Shown here one piece after another: positions 6,766-12,864 of a stretch of DNA of 12,890 nt. Positions within the stretch are counted from its first letter, which is position 1; each line of letters opens with the position of its first letter. The translations under genes were made by a program, and so were the position numbers. Origin of the DNA: JBCBZH01 sp039815415 (GTDB lineage: Bacteria; Bacteroidota; Rhodothermia; Rhodothermales; Rubricoccaceae); contig JBCBZH010000104.1 of the NCBI GenBank assembly GCA_039815415.1, positions 1-12,890 of the forward strand, given 5' to 3'. The notes below the pieces were generated by a model. It did no database searches. It was not told the DNA's origin and was given only the letters and a program-made list of their open reading frames with translations.

Positions 6766-7773
6766 TCACCCCCCGATGGTGATCATGGGCCGATTGTCGG
6801 AGATCGCCAGCGCGTCCATCCCGGCATGGGCGGCGGCCTTGCTCCGAAGGGCCGTGTGGACAAGACCCACAACGGCGGCATCGGTTGCTCCAGATCGCAG
6901 TGCATCCCGGAGGCTCACCTCCCGATTCCCGAACAAGCACACCTTCAGCGCACCATCGGCCGTCACCCGGAGCCGGTTGCAGCCTGCACAGAACGGCGCC
7001 GACATTGACGCGATGAAGCCGATGCGGCCTCGCCAGCCCGGCCGCGTAAACGTCCGGGCCGTCGCGTGCGGGCCATCTTCTCGCGCCGCGAGATGTCCAT
7101 GCACATCCTCAATTCGGGCCTTCGTTTCGGCCATCGGAACGAGCTGGCGACGGTCCCAAGCATTGCCGCCGAACGGCATCCACTCGATGAAGCGCACTTC
7201 GATGGGCTCCTCTGCCGCCCAGGCTGCGAAGTCCGCCACCTCGTCCTCATTCACCTCCCGAAGCACCACCACGTTGACCTTCAACGGGTGCGGACCATCT
7301 ACCGAGTATCCGGTCACCAGAGCCTTGTCGATGGCGTCCAGCACTCGGTCCAGGCCAGGGCGGCGCGTGATGGCCTCGAAGCGGTCCGACCGGAGCGTAT
7401 CCAGGGACACCGTGAGGTGCGTCAGGCCTGCATCCTTGAGCGCATCCAGCCGATCCGCCAGAAGCAGGCCGTTTGTCGTCAGCGCGAGGGTGTGAACGTC
7501 GGGCTGGCGGCCAATCCGGGCGGCGATGTCCACGGCGTCTTTTCGGGCCAGCGGCTCGCCGCCGGTCAGGCGCACCTTGTCGACGCCCGCTTCGGCCAGC
7601 ACCCTCACGAGCCGCTCGATCTCCGGGGCCGTGAGCATCTGCGCCGTCGGCGTCACCGGGATGCCCTGCGCAGGCATGCAGTAGACACACCGCAGGTTGC
7701 ACCGCTCCGTCAGCCCGATGCGGAGCGTGGTGTGCGTGCGGCCGTGGCTGTCGGTCAGAGAAGGAATGGACAT
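6766..7773 (-). CDS. moaA: GTP 3',8-cyclase MoaA (molybdenum cofactor biosynthesis)
   Basis: MoaA is a radical-SAM enzyme that rearranges GTP to 3',8-cyclo-GTP, the first step of molybdopterin synthesis. The 335 residues carry the SAM-cluster motif CNLRCVYC (Cys25, Cys29, Cys32), LTGGEPL (69-75), TTNG (99-102) and SLDT (123-126). The C-terminal GTP-binding iron-sulfur cluster is formed by Cys262, Cys265 and Cys279 in CAGCNRLRVTADGALKVCLF. The protein ends in the conserved Gly-Gly tail, needed in known MoaA for activity. No moaC, moaD, moaE or moeA is adjacent, so the pathway must be completed elsewhere. The start lies 54 bases after a 37-codon membrane peptide gene, with a 10-bp hairpin (7796-7820) in between that may separate the transcripts. 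No Shine-Dalgarno sequence is evident. Confidence 0.96.
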   Translation of the reverse strand: MSIPSLTDSHGRTHTTLRIGLTERCNLRCVYCMPAQGIPVTPTAQMLTAPEIERLVRVLAEAGVDKVRLTGGEPLARKDAVDIAARIGRQPDVHTLALTTNGLLLADRLDALKDAGLTHLTVSLDTLRSDRFEAITRRPGLDRVLDAIDKALVTGYSVDGPHPLKVNVVVLREVNEDEVADFAAWAAEEPIEVRFIEWMPFGGNAWDRRQLVPMAETKARIEDVHGHLAAREDGPHATARTFTRPGWRGRIGFIASMSAPFCAGCNRLRVTADGALKVCLFGNREVSLRDALRSGATDAAVVGLVHTALRSKAAAHAGMDALAISDNRPMITIGG

Positions 7774-7795
7774 GCAGAGGGGTCAGTCGTCGGAC

Positions 7796-7820
7796 CGAGC
7801 TGGCGATCGGCGCCAGCTCG
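7796..7820. repeat. perfect 10-bp inverted pair of the CGAGCTGGCG 10-mer (terminator-like)
   Basis: CGAGCTGGCG (7796-7805) and CGCCAGCTCG (7811-7820) form a hairpin with a 5-base loop. It starts 7 bases after the stop of the 37-codon membrane peptide and ends 22 bases before the moaA start, both on the minus strand. There is no T run. It may be a terminator, 3'-end stabiliser or attenuator for moaA (inference), and it uses exactly the dispersed 10-mer. Confidence 0.7.
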
Positions 7821-7827
7821 ACGCGCC

Positions 7828-7941
7828 TTACTCGTTCTTCCCGAACACGATCCGTGCGATGGCGATCGCCACACCGACCGCGACGCCTGCAAAGAGAAGC
7901 ACCACATACCAAGACGCCGAACCAATCTCAACTGCATCCAT
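7828..7941 (-). CDS. 37-residue single-pass membrane peptide
   Basis: An ATG at 7941-7939 opens a 37-codon frame ending in TAA (7830-7828). The peptide begins MDAVEIGSAS and continues into one uninterrupted hydrophobic helix (residues 11-28, WYVVLLFAGVAVGVAIAI), ending in a basic tail, ARIVFGKNE. This acidic N-terminus, helix and positive C-terminus predict one transmembrane segment. The start lies only 5 bases after the stop of the winged-helix/propeller gene, so it is probably translated by coupling. A hairpin directly follows the stop. The spacing, the clean hydrophobic segment and the terminal hairpin support a real gene. The family is not recognised. A partner or stability factor for the upstream membrane-bound regulator is one possibility, not shown by the sequence. 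Confidence 0.65.
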   Translation of the reverse strand: MDAVEIGSASWYVVLLFAGVAVGVAIAIARIVFGKNE

Positions 7942-7946
7942 GTGAG

Positions 7947-10157
7947 CTACTCAAAGTCCTGAACGAGCACAATGTCGCTATCCGACCGCTCTGACTGGGA
8001 CAGCAAGAACCTGCGCGCGCCTGGGAATACGGCCAGGCCAGGTTGCTCCGGGACGCCGCCTGTGGACGCAACCCATTCGTAGTCCCCTGTCCATGGATCG
8101 AGGCGAAAAATGGCGACGTCGCCGTCGGCGTTGCGCAGCAGGGCATATACGAAGTCCCCCTCCACGGTCCAGTTCGCCCAGTCGGCAGGCGATAGGGGAA
8201 TGCGGAGCGGGAAGGCCTGCTGATCTAGAGGGAGGCCATCTTCGCCGAGGCGGAGACGCCAGAGACCATCCAGGTCATCCCGAACCACGAGGAGCGTTCC
8301 GCCCGGCCCTTCCGTCGCAGCAACACCGCCATACAGCGTCACGCGCTCCGGCTCGCTCGCGTCATCCAGGGTCAGTCGGTAGATCTGCCAGTCGCCCGCT
8401 CGGTTGGAGGCGAAATAGAGCCACCGCCCATCCCGAGACCACGACGGGGCCACATCGTCTGCCGGGTCATCCGTCAGGCGGCGCGGCTCCTCGCCCAGGG
8501 CGGCAATGAAGATGTCGGCGTTGGCGTCTTCCCGAGCCGAGAGAGCCACCAGCTCGCCATCGGGCGACCAGCGCGGTGTCGCGACGCGCGGCCCTTGGAA
8601 GTGGGTCAGGCGCGTTGGGTTGTCGCCGGTCGCGCTGGCGGTCCACACCTCGTGGCTTCCACTGCGCTGCGACACGAAGGCGATGCGCTCACCGTCGGGG
8701 GAGACAGCCGGGTGTGCATCCTCGCGTGTAGAGGGCACCACGACGCGGGCCTGCTCCTCACCAGCCCGAAGCTCGGCGACATGGGAACGCGTCATCTGCC
8801 GGGCAAACGCGATTCCAGTGCCGTCTCGAGCCGTTGATGGAGACGACACCTCGCCACCGTCGACTCCGAGGGCCACCCACCGGGGCGTCCCGCCTGTCCG
8901 CCGGACGCGCCACAGCCCGGCCACACCTTCCCGATTGGCGGCATAGACCACCTCCCGGCCATCCGCTGTCCAGTCCAGGCCAGTCACACCTTTCTGCTCA
9001 CGCGCGAGGCGCTCCACCTCTCCACCCTCAACCGACACGAGGCACACGTCCTGTCGCCCATCGAGCGTGGTCCGTACGAACGCCAGCGTCTGCCCATCGG
9101 GCGAGAAGGCCGGATCGAGGTCGCCTGGGAAGATCGACGGCGGAGGCGTGGTTCGCTTGGGCGGACTGCCATCGAGAGCGATTAGGTGGATGGCGTAGGC
9201 ACTGCTTCCCCGCCCATCGCGCGCCGCGAAGGCGAGCTGGAGACCATCCGGGCTCCACATTAGGTCCCGAACCTGAGCCCTACCGAGGTCCGCCAGCTCG
9301 ACCGGATCGGCCCCACCTTGTGCATCCACCGTCAGCAGCGAGCATCCCGTTCCCGAGCAGCGGGCAAACGCGACACGGCTGCCATCGGGGCTCCATGCCG
9401 GGCTCCGCTCATCGAGTTCGCTCGAGCTGAGGGCCACCGGCGACCCGCCCTCCACAGGCTGGATGTAGATGTTGTATGCACCTCCCGCCTCGCTCCATGA
9501 GAACGCAACGGTCTCGCCGTCTGGCGAGAGGGCCGGGTCCCGCTCTTCGCCGGGATAGCTGGTCACGGGCAGTGCAGGCAGCGGCAGCACATGGTCGGTG
9601 GCGAAGCGATAGGCGATGAACGCAGCCACAATTGCCAGCCCGATGCCCGCCATGGCGAGAGCCGTAAGACGAACGCGCTGGCGAGCCTTGAGGCGCCGGT
9701 ACCGCGCGTGGACCTCCGATGGGGACACGGCAGGGGTCCTCGGCGACGGCGTCGCCACCAGCAGGTCTGGGCCCGGTCGCTCCGCGGCGCTCGGCGTAGG
9801 ACGCGCTTCCACGTTCCGACGCACTGGGGCGATCAGGACGTAGCCCCGCTTCCGAATGGTCTCGACGTACTCCGGATTCCGGGCACTATCCCCTAGCGCT
9901 TTTCGCAGCTCCGAGATGCATCGCGCCAGCACGTCGTCCGTGACGATGGTCCCGGCCCAGACCTCCTCCATGAACTCCTCCTTGGTGACTGTCTCGCCCG
10001 GCCGGTTCGCCATGCACGCGAGCACTTCCATCACCTTGGGCTCCAGCCGACGCACGTCGTCGCCACGCGTGAGCCGATTCGCCATCGGCTCCGCCATCCA
10101 CTCGCCGACCATGAACGGCTCTGTGAGGGCGGGCTGGGAAATCGCCAGAGGCTCCAT
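7947..10157 (-). CDS. membrane-anchored winged-helix regulator with C-terminal PD40/TolB-like propeller (CadC-like architecture)
   Basis: The 736 residues have three parts. Residues ~15-112 form an OmpR/PhoB-type winged helix, with PKVMEVLACMANRPGETVTK (40-59), ARCISELRKALGD as the recognition region (78-90) and the wing YVETIRKRGYVLIAPV (97-112). After a Pro-rich linker, one transmembrane helix spans about 164-184 (TALAMAGIGLAIVAAFIAY). From ~200 to the end there are at least eight PD40 blades with (S/T)xDG cores, such as ALSPDGETVAF, AWSPDGSRVAF and SWSRDGRWLYF, as in TolB. The predicted topology is a DNA-binding domain in the cytoplasm and a propeller in the periplasm, so it may sense an envelope signal and act directly on transcription like CadC. 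No receiver domain is present. The ATG at 10157 has no close Shine-Dalgarno sequence. The leader can fold over the start, and repeats further upstream could be autoregulatory operators. Target genes are unknown. Confidence 0.9.
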   Translation of the reverse strand: MEPLAISQPALTEPFMVGEWMAEPMANRLTRGDDVRRLEPKVMEVLACMANRPGETVTKEEFMEEVWAGTIVTDDVLARCISELRKALGDSARNPEYVETIRKRGYVLIAPVRRNVEARPTPSAAERPGPDLLVATPSPRTPAVSPSEVHARYRRLKARQRVRLTALAMAGIGLAIVAAFIAYRFATDHVLPLPALPVTSYPGEERDPALSPDGETVAFSWSEAGGAYNIYIQPVEGGSPVALSSSELDERSPAWSPDGSRVAFARCSGTGCSLLTVDAQGGADPVELADLGRAQVRDLMWSPDGLQLAFAARDGRGSSAYAIHLIALDGSPPKRTTPPPSIFPGDLDPAFSPDGQTLAFVRTTLDGRQDVCLVSVEGGEVERLAREQKGVTGLDWTADGREVVYAANREGVAGLWRVRRTGGTPRWVALGVDGGEVSSPSTARDGTGIAFARQMTRSHVAELRAGEEQARVVVPSTREDAHPAVSPDGERIAFVSQRSGSHEVWTASATGDNPTRLTHFQGPRVATPRWSPDGELVALSAREDANADIFIAALGEEPRRLTDDPADDVAPSWSRDGRWLYFASNRAGDWQIYRLTLDDASEPERVTLYGGVAATEGPGGTLLVVRDDLDGLWRLRLGEDGLPLDQQAFPLRIPLSPADWANWTVEGDFVYALLRNADGDVAIFRLDPWTGDYEWVASTGGVPEQPGLAVFPGARRFLLSQSERSDSDIVLVQDFE

Positions 10158-10160
10158 CAG

Positions 10161-10191
10161 AGATCGAAGGATGTGGAAGAGCCTCCGATCT
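10161..10191 (-). promoter_or_regulatory. leader inverted repeat covering a GGAGG just upstream of the winged-helix gene start
   Basis: AGATCGAAGG (10161-10170) and CCTCCGATCT (10182-10191) are reverse complements with one mismatch, around an 11-base loop. On the minus strand the stem lies 4 to 34 bases before the ATG at 10157 and contains the only GGAGG nearby, itself 25 bases from the ATG. It could modulate initiation, but this is inference. Confidence 0.35.
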
Positions 10192-10207
10192 CCGCTGTGG
10201 ACTTGAA

Positions 10208-10231
10208 TGTGACGTGCATGACACGGTCACA
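10208..10231. promoter_or_regulatory. imperfect dyad, possible operator upstream of the winged-helix gene
   Basis: TGTGAC (10208-10213) and GTCACA (10226-10231) are exact reverse complements, and the inner GTG/CAC bases pair with a one-base bulge. The 24-base dyad sits 51-74 bases before the start codon of the winged-helix/propeller gene, a usual operator position. The half-sites resemble TGTGA/TCACA of CRP-FNR sites, but the gap is too long for a standard CRP site. Confidence 0.35.
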
Positions 10232-10245
10232 TCTGCGGATCTGGG

Positions 10246-10289
10246 CTCCCCCCTGAATTCGGAGGATAGGCGATCTCCCCCCTGAAATC
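10246..10289. repeat. two direct repeats CTCCCCCCTGAA, possible regulator binding sites
   Basis: CTCCCCCCTGAATTC (10246-10260) and CTCCCCCCTGAAATC (10275-10289) are near-identical 15-mers 29 bases apart. They lie 89-132 bases upstream of the winged-helix/propeller gene start. OmpR-type winged helices commonly bind spaced direct repeats, so autoregulation is a plausible reading. The sequence alone does not show who binds. Confidence 0.4.
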
Positions 10290-10610
10290 CACCGAATACC
10301 GTCTAAATCGACCCTATGACCCCTTCCATCACCAAACCCTCAGAGGTCCGGCACCTTCTCCCCACTGTTTTGCATCCGAAACGCCCTCATCCTTGTGCCG
10401 TCTGCCCCTGAGACCCCACCTCTCCCATCTCATCTCTCCACTCCGAAGCCTCGCCAGTTCGGATGTCGGCCTTTCTTCTTCATGGCGACGGCTCCCTCCA
10501 GAGCCTGGAATCAGACGGCGGCCCGTAAGCCATCTCTGGTTCACTAGACGGCACCACCACCTCTGTCGTCCCCATACGGGGTCGGTCCCCTCTCCCCCTG
10601 CCGACCCTCC

Positions 10611-10655
10611 GAGGCCCGGGCGTATCCCCAACGCGCCCGGGCCTCTTTGTGTGTG
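10611..10655 (+). terminator. rho-independent terminator-like hairpin reading on the plus strand
   Basis: GAGGCCCGGGCG (10611-10622) and CGCCCGGGCCTC (10634-10645) form a perfect 12-bp GC-rich stem with an 11-base loop. TTTGTGTGTG follows on the plus strand. On the minus strand the stem is followed by GGAGGGTCGG with no U tract, so the orientation is plus. The T run is short. No plus-strand gene precedes it within the window's intergenic region. It could instead protect the 3' end of the minus-strand amidohydrolase mRNA. Confidence 0.5.
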
Positions 10656-10674
10656 ATCCTCCGGCCCAAGCGTT

Positions 10675-10714
10675 CGCCAGCTCGAGGCCCCGCCAAGCCC
10701 TGCCTCGAGCTGAC
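10675..10714. repeat. imperfect inverted pair of the CGAGCTGGCG 10-mer after the amidohydrolase gene
   Basis: CGCCAGCTCGAGGC (10675-10688) pairs with GCCTCGAGCTGACG (10702-10715) through an 11-bp perfect core (CAGCTCGAGGC), plus flanking pairs across one mismatch. The loop is 13 bases. One arm is an exact 10-mer, and the other carries a single change (CGAGCTGACG). It begins 6 bases after the amidohydrolase stop on the minus strand, matching the position of the other two 10-mer hairpins. A terminator-like role is inferred. Confidence 0.6.
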
Positions 10715-10720
10715 GCGTCT

Positions 10721-12403
10721 CTATTCCGCTGCGTACACGCGCTCGCCACCGATGTAGGTCGCCAGCACGACGGTGTCCAGGATGTCCTCAACCGGGACCT
10801 GCATGATGTCCTGCGAGAGAATCACGAAGTCTGCGTAGCGCCCGGGCAGGATGGCACCAGCCTTGGCTTCCATCGACGCTGCGTAGGCAGCACCGAGAGT
10901 AAATCCATACAGGGCTTCCTCGCGAGTAAGCACCTGGTCCGGATACCAGCCCTCGGGGGGCTCGCCCTCGGGGTTCTGCCGAGTGATGGCCGCGTAGAAT
11001 CCGAGCAGTGGATTGACCTGCTCTACGGGAAAATCGCTTCCGAGCGCGAGGCGCACTCCCGAATCCAGCAAGTGCCGCCACGCATAAGCCCCCACAGCGC
11101 GCTCACCGACCCGGTCTTCCACCCACGGCATGTCGCTCGTGGCGTGGGTTGGCTGCACACTGGCGATGATGCCATACTCCGCGAACGTCTCGATGTCCTG
11201 GAGCCGGAGGATTTGAGCATGCTCGACCCGGTGTCGCCGCCGAACTCCGATGCCCAGGTCCATCACAGAGGCGTAGGCCTGGAGCACTTCGCTGTTGGCC
11301 CGGTCTCCGATGGCGTGGGTGTTGACTTGAAGGTTGCACGCCATCGCCTTGTAGACGGTGTTGTACAGCTCCCCCGAGGACTGGAACAGGAGGCCACGAT
11401 TGCCAGGATCGTCCGTGTACGGGTCGTGCAGCGCGGCGCCGCGGCTGCCGAGGGCGCCGTCTGCGTAGAGCTTGACTGACTGGACTACGAGGCGAGAATC
11501 GAACTCATCGACTCCGTAGGGATGAGCCTCGCAGAAGGCGTCGATCTCGCCCGGCGTGATCATCGCGTAGTTGCGGATTGGGAACCGTCCCTCCGCAGCG
11601 AACTTCCGGAAGAGGTCGAGGGCGGCGAGTGAGACCCCTGCATCGTGCACTCCCGTCAGCCCGTAGCGAACGGTCTCCGCCAGTGCGCGCTCGAGCGCCT
11701 CCTCGTAGAACGCCGGGCCCAGCGGAGGCACGGAACGGCCCACCAGCCCGGCAGCAGCGTCAATGAACACGCCCGTTGGGCGACCCTGGTCATCGCGGAT
11801 CACGGCACCTCCTTCAGGATCTGCAGGCGCCTCCGCATCCGGATCGATCCCGGCGGCGCGGAGAGCGGCTGTGTTGGCCCAATCGGCGTGGCCATCAATG
11901 CGGCTGAGCCAGACGGGACGGTCCGGGAAGGCGCCATCGAGATCCTCGCGGGTGGGAAAGACACCGTCACCGCCCCAGTCGTTCTGATCCCAGCCGCGAC
12001 CGATCACCCAGCCCCCCTCTGGGAGATCCGCTGCGAAGGCTTCCAGTCGCTCTACGATCTCGTCCACGGACTCCGTCCCCACAAGATCCGCCTGGAGGAG
12101 CGACGTGCCGAGCCCCATCAGGTGAGCATGAGCGTCGATCAGGCCAGGAATGATGGCATGCCCTCCGGCATCGATGCGTGGCCAGTCGGGGTAGGCCGCA
12201 AACACGCCCGACTCGGACCCAACCGTCCGAATGCGTCCGGCCTGGACAGCGAAGGCCTCCACAGGGGGCACATTCGGAGAACCCGTGTAGATGGTCGCAT
12301 TGTGTACCACGTAGCCTTCATCTCCATAGCTCGCTGTTGAAGGTGGAGGCTGTGCGCTGGCGAGCAGGGGAACGAGGGCAAGGAGGAACACGAGAACGCG
12401 CAT
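10721..12403 (-). CDS. exported YtcJ-like amidohydrolase (amidohydrolase family 3)
   Basis: The ATG at 12403 gives 560 residues and puts a signal peptide at the very N-terminus (MRVLVFLLALVPLLASA, predicted cleavage after residue 17). The longer frame from 12439 would bury this behind 12 polar residues encoded within dtd. Motifs of the metal-dependent TIM-barrel amidohydrolases follow: PGLIDAHAHLMGLG (86-99, metal His92/His94), GWVIGRGWDQNDW (131-143), SRIDGHADWANT (168-179), SVKLYADGALGSRGA (309-323, with Lys311 as possible bridging carboxylysine), NTHAIGD (361-367), HRVEHAQ (391-397) and LGSDFPVEQ (454-462, catalytic/metal Asp457). GRYADFVILS (521-530) closes the composite beta-sandwich. 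It likely hydrolyses an amide, imide or related C-N bond in the periplasm or outside the cell. The substrate is not predictable. It starts 5 bases after dtd, so the two are probably co-transcribed. Confidence 0.92.
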   Translation of the reverse strand: MRVLVFLLALVPLLASAQPPPSTASYGDEGYVVHNATIYTGSPNVPPVEAFAVQAGRIRTVGSESGVFAAYPDWPRIDAGGHAIIPGLIDAHAHLMGLGTSLLQADLVGTESVDEIVERLEAFAADLPEGGWVIGRGWDQNDWGGDGVFPTREDLDGAFPDRPVWLSRIDGHADWANTAALRAAGIDPDAEAPADPEGGAVIRDDQGRPTGVFIDAAAGLVGRSVPPLGPAFYEEALERALAETVRYGLTGVHDAGVSLAALDLFRKFAAEGRFPIRNYAMITPGEIDAFCEAHPYGVDEFDSRLVVQSVKLYADGALGSRGAALHDPYTDDPGNRGLLFQSSGELYNTVYKAMACNLQVNTHAIGDRANSEVLQAYASVMDLGIGVRRRHRVEHAQILRLQDIETFAEYGIIASVQPTHATSDMPWVEDRVGERAVGAYAWRHLLDSGVRLALGSDFPVEQVNPLLGFYAAITRQNPEGEPPEGWYPDQVLTREEALYGFTLGAAYAASMEAKAGAILPGRYADFVILSQDIMQVPVEDILDTVVLATYIGGERVYAAE

Positions 12404-12408
12404 GAGAG

Positions 12409-12864
12409 CTACGAGCTGGCGGGAGAGCGGTCGAGCCACAGTGTAACAGGACCATTGTTGACAAGGGCAACGTCCATCTTCGCCCCGAACCGACCGGTCT
12501 GGACGCGGCCCTCGAGGTGCGTCGCCAGCTCGGTGGTAAAGGCCTCGTAGAGCGGCTCGGCGAGATCGGGAGGGGCCGCGCGGCTGTAGCTGGGCCGGGT
12601 GCCTTTCCGCGTGTCGCCCGCGAGTGTGAACTGGCTGACCACCAGCGCGCTGCCGCCGACGTCTTGCAGTGAACGATTCATCTTTCCGTCGGCGTCCGGG
12701 AAGATGCGGAGACGGGCTACTTTGGCCGCGAGCCAGTCGCCTTCCGCGCGCGTGTCGCCGGTGACGACACCGAGCAGCACCAGCACACCACGTCCGATCT
12801 CACCGACGGCTTTGCCTTCGACCACGACAGAAGCGGAAGAGACGCGTTGGACGAGAGCGAGCAT
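12409..12864 (-). CDS. dtd: D-aminoacyl-tRNA deacylase
   Basis: Dtd hydrolyses D-amino acids and glycine mischarged on tRNA, a chiral proofreading step in the cytoplasm. The 151 residues match the family closely. The protein starts with MLALVQRVSSASVVVEG, followed by GVLVLLGVVTGDT (26-38) and RLRIFPDADGKMNRSL (51-66). SQFTLAGDTRKGTRPSYSRA (77-96) carries the SQxT catalytic region, and NNGPVTLWLD (136-145) carries the Gly-cisPro motif that excludes L-amino acids. The start abuts a 7-base tandem repeat, so there is no Shine-Dalgarno sequence in the leader that is visible. The exported amidohydrolase starts 5 bases downstream. Two copies of the dispersed 10-mer lie inside this short gene. Confidence 0.96.
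   Translation of the reverse strand: MLALVQRVSSASVVVEGKAVGEIGRGVLVLLGVVTGDTRAEGDWLAAKVARLRIFPDADGKMNRSLQDVGGSALVVSQFTLAGDTRKGTRPSYSRAAPPDLAEPLYEAFTTELATHLEGRVQTGRFGAKMDVALVNNGPVTLWLDRSPASS

Larger units (their letters stand above)
10158..10720. other. 563-base non-coding region with regulatory repeats and an orphan terminator-like hairpin
   Basis: I see no convincing gene of normal size here. The plus strand is strongly pyrimidine-rich from about 10315 to 10610, and frames crossing it are Pro/Ser/Arg- or Gly/Arg-rich. The end near the winged-helix gene holds the leader stem, dyad and direct repeats. The other end holds two hairpins, 10611-10645 and 10675-10714. A 21-codon plus-strand frame (ATG 10463 to TAA 10526-10528) lies upstream of the terminator-like hairpin, but nothing else supports it. 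No tRNA, RNase P, SRP or tmRNA signature was found. A plus-strand small RNA ending near 10650 is possible. Confidence 0.6.
1449..12532. repeat. dispersed 10-mer family CGAGCTGGCG / CGCCAGCTCG, 15 exact copies
   Basis: Plus-orientation copies start at 1449, 2027, 3722, 5003, 7140, 7796 and 12412. Minus-orientation copies start at 2009, 2765, 3538, 5470, 7811, 9291, 10675 and 12523. Ten are in genes, encoding ELA (five), RQL (two), ASS (two) and RAG (one), so all three codon phases are used. Five are in non-coding DNA, which is under a tenth of the window. At roughly 63% GC I estimate about 0.1 copies by chance. The flanks vary, so the conserved unit is about 10 bases. Near-misses with one change are at 10452 and 10706. 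Confidence 0.85.

Noticed and set aside
10208..10231. Canonical CRP-binding site
   Set aside because: Half-sites TGTGA and TCACA are present, but the gap is 14 bases rather than 6, so it is kept only as a generic dyad.
10500..10560. tRNA-like GGTTC segment near 10539
   Set aside because: No acceptor, D or anticodon arms can be folded around it, and the T-loop consensus fails after GGTTC.
10329..10656. 87- and 100-residue frames in the long non-coding region
   Set aside because: One runs through the terminator-like stem, and both have Pro/Arg- or Gly/Arg-biased composition from skewed base content rather than protein-like sequence.
10649..11479. 276-residue plus-strand frame opposite the amidohydrolase
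   Set aside because: The minus strand carries a full amidohydrolase with metal ligands. The plus-strand translation has no recognisable domain.
12404..12439. 12-residue extension of the exported amidohydrolase
   Set aside because: It would place polar residues before a clear signal peptide and overlap dtd. The ATG at 12403 starts exactly at the signal peptide.
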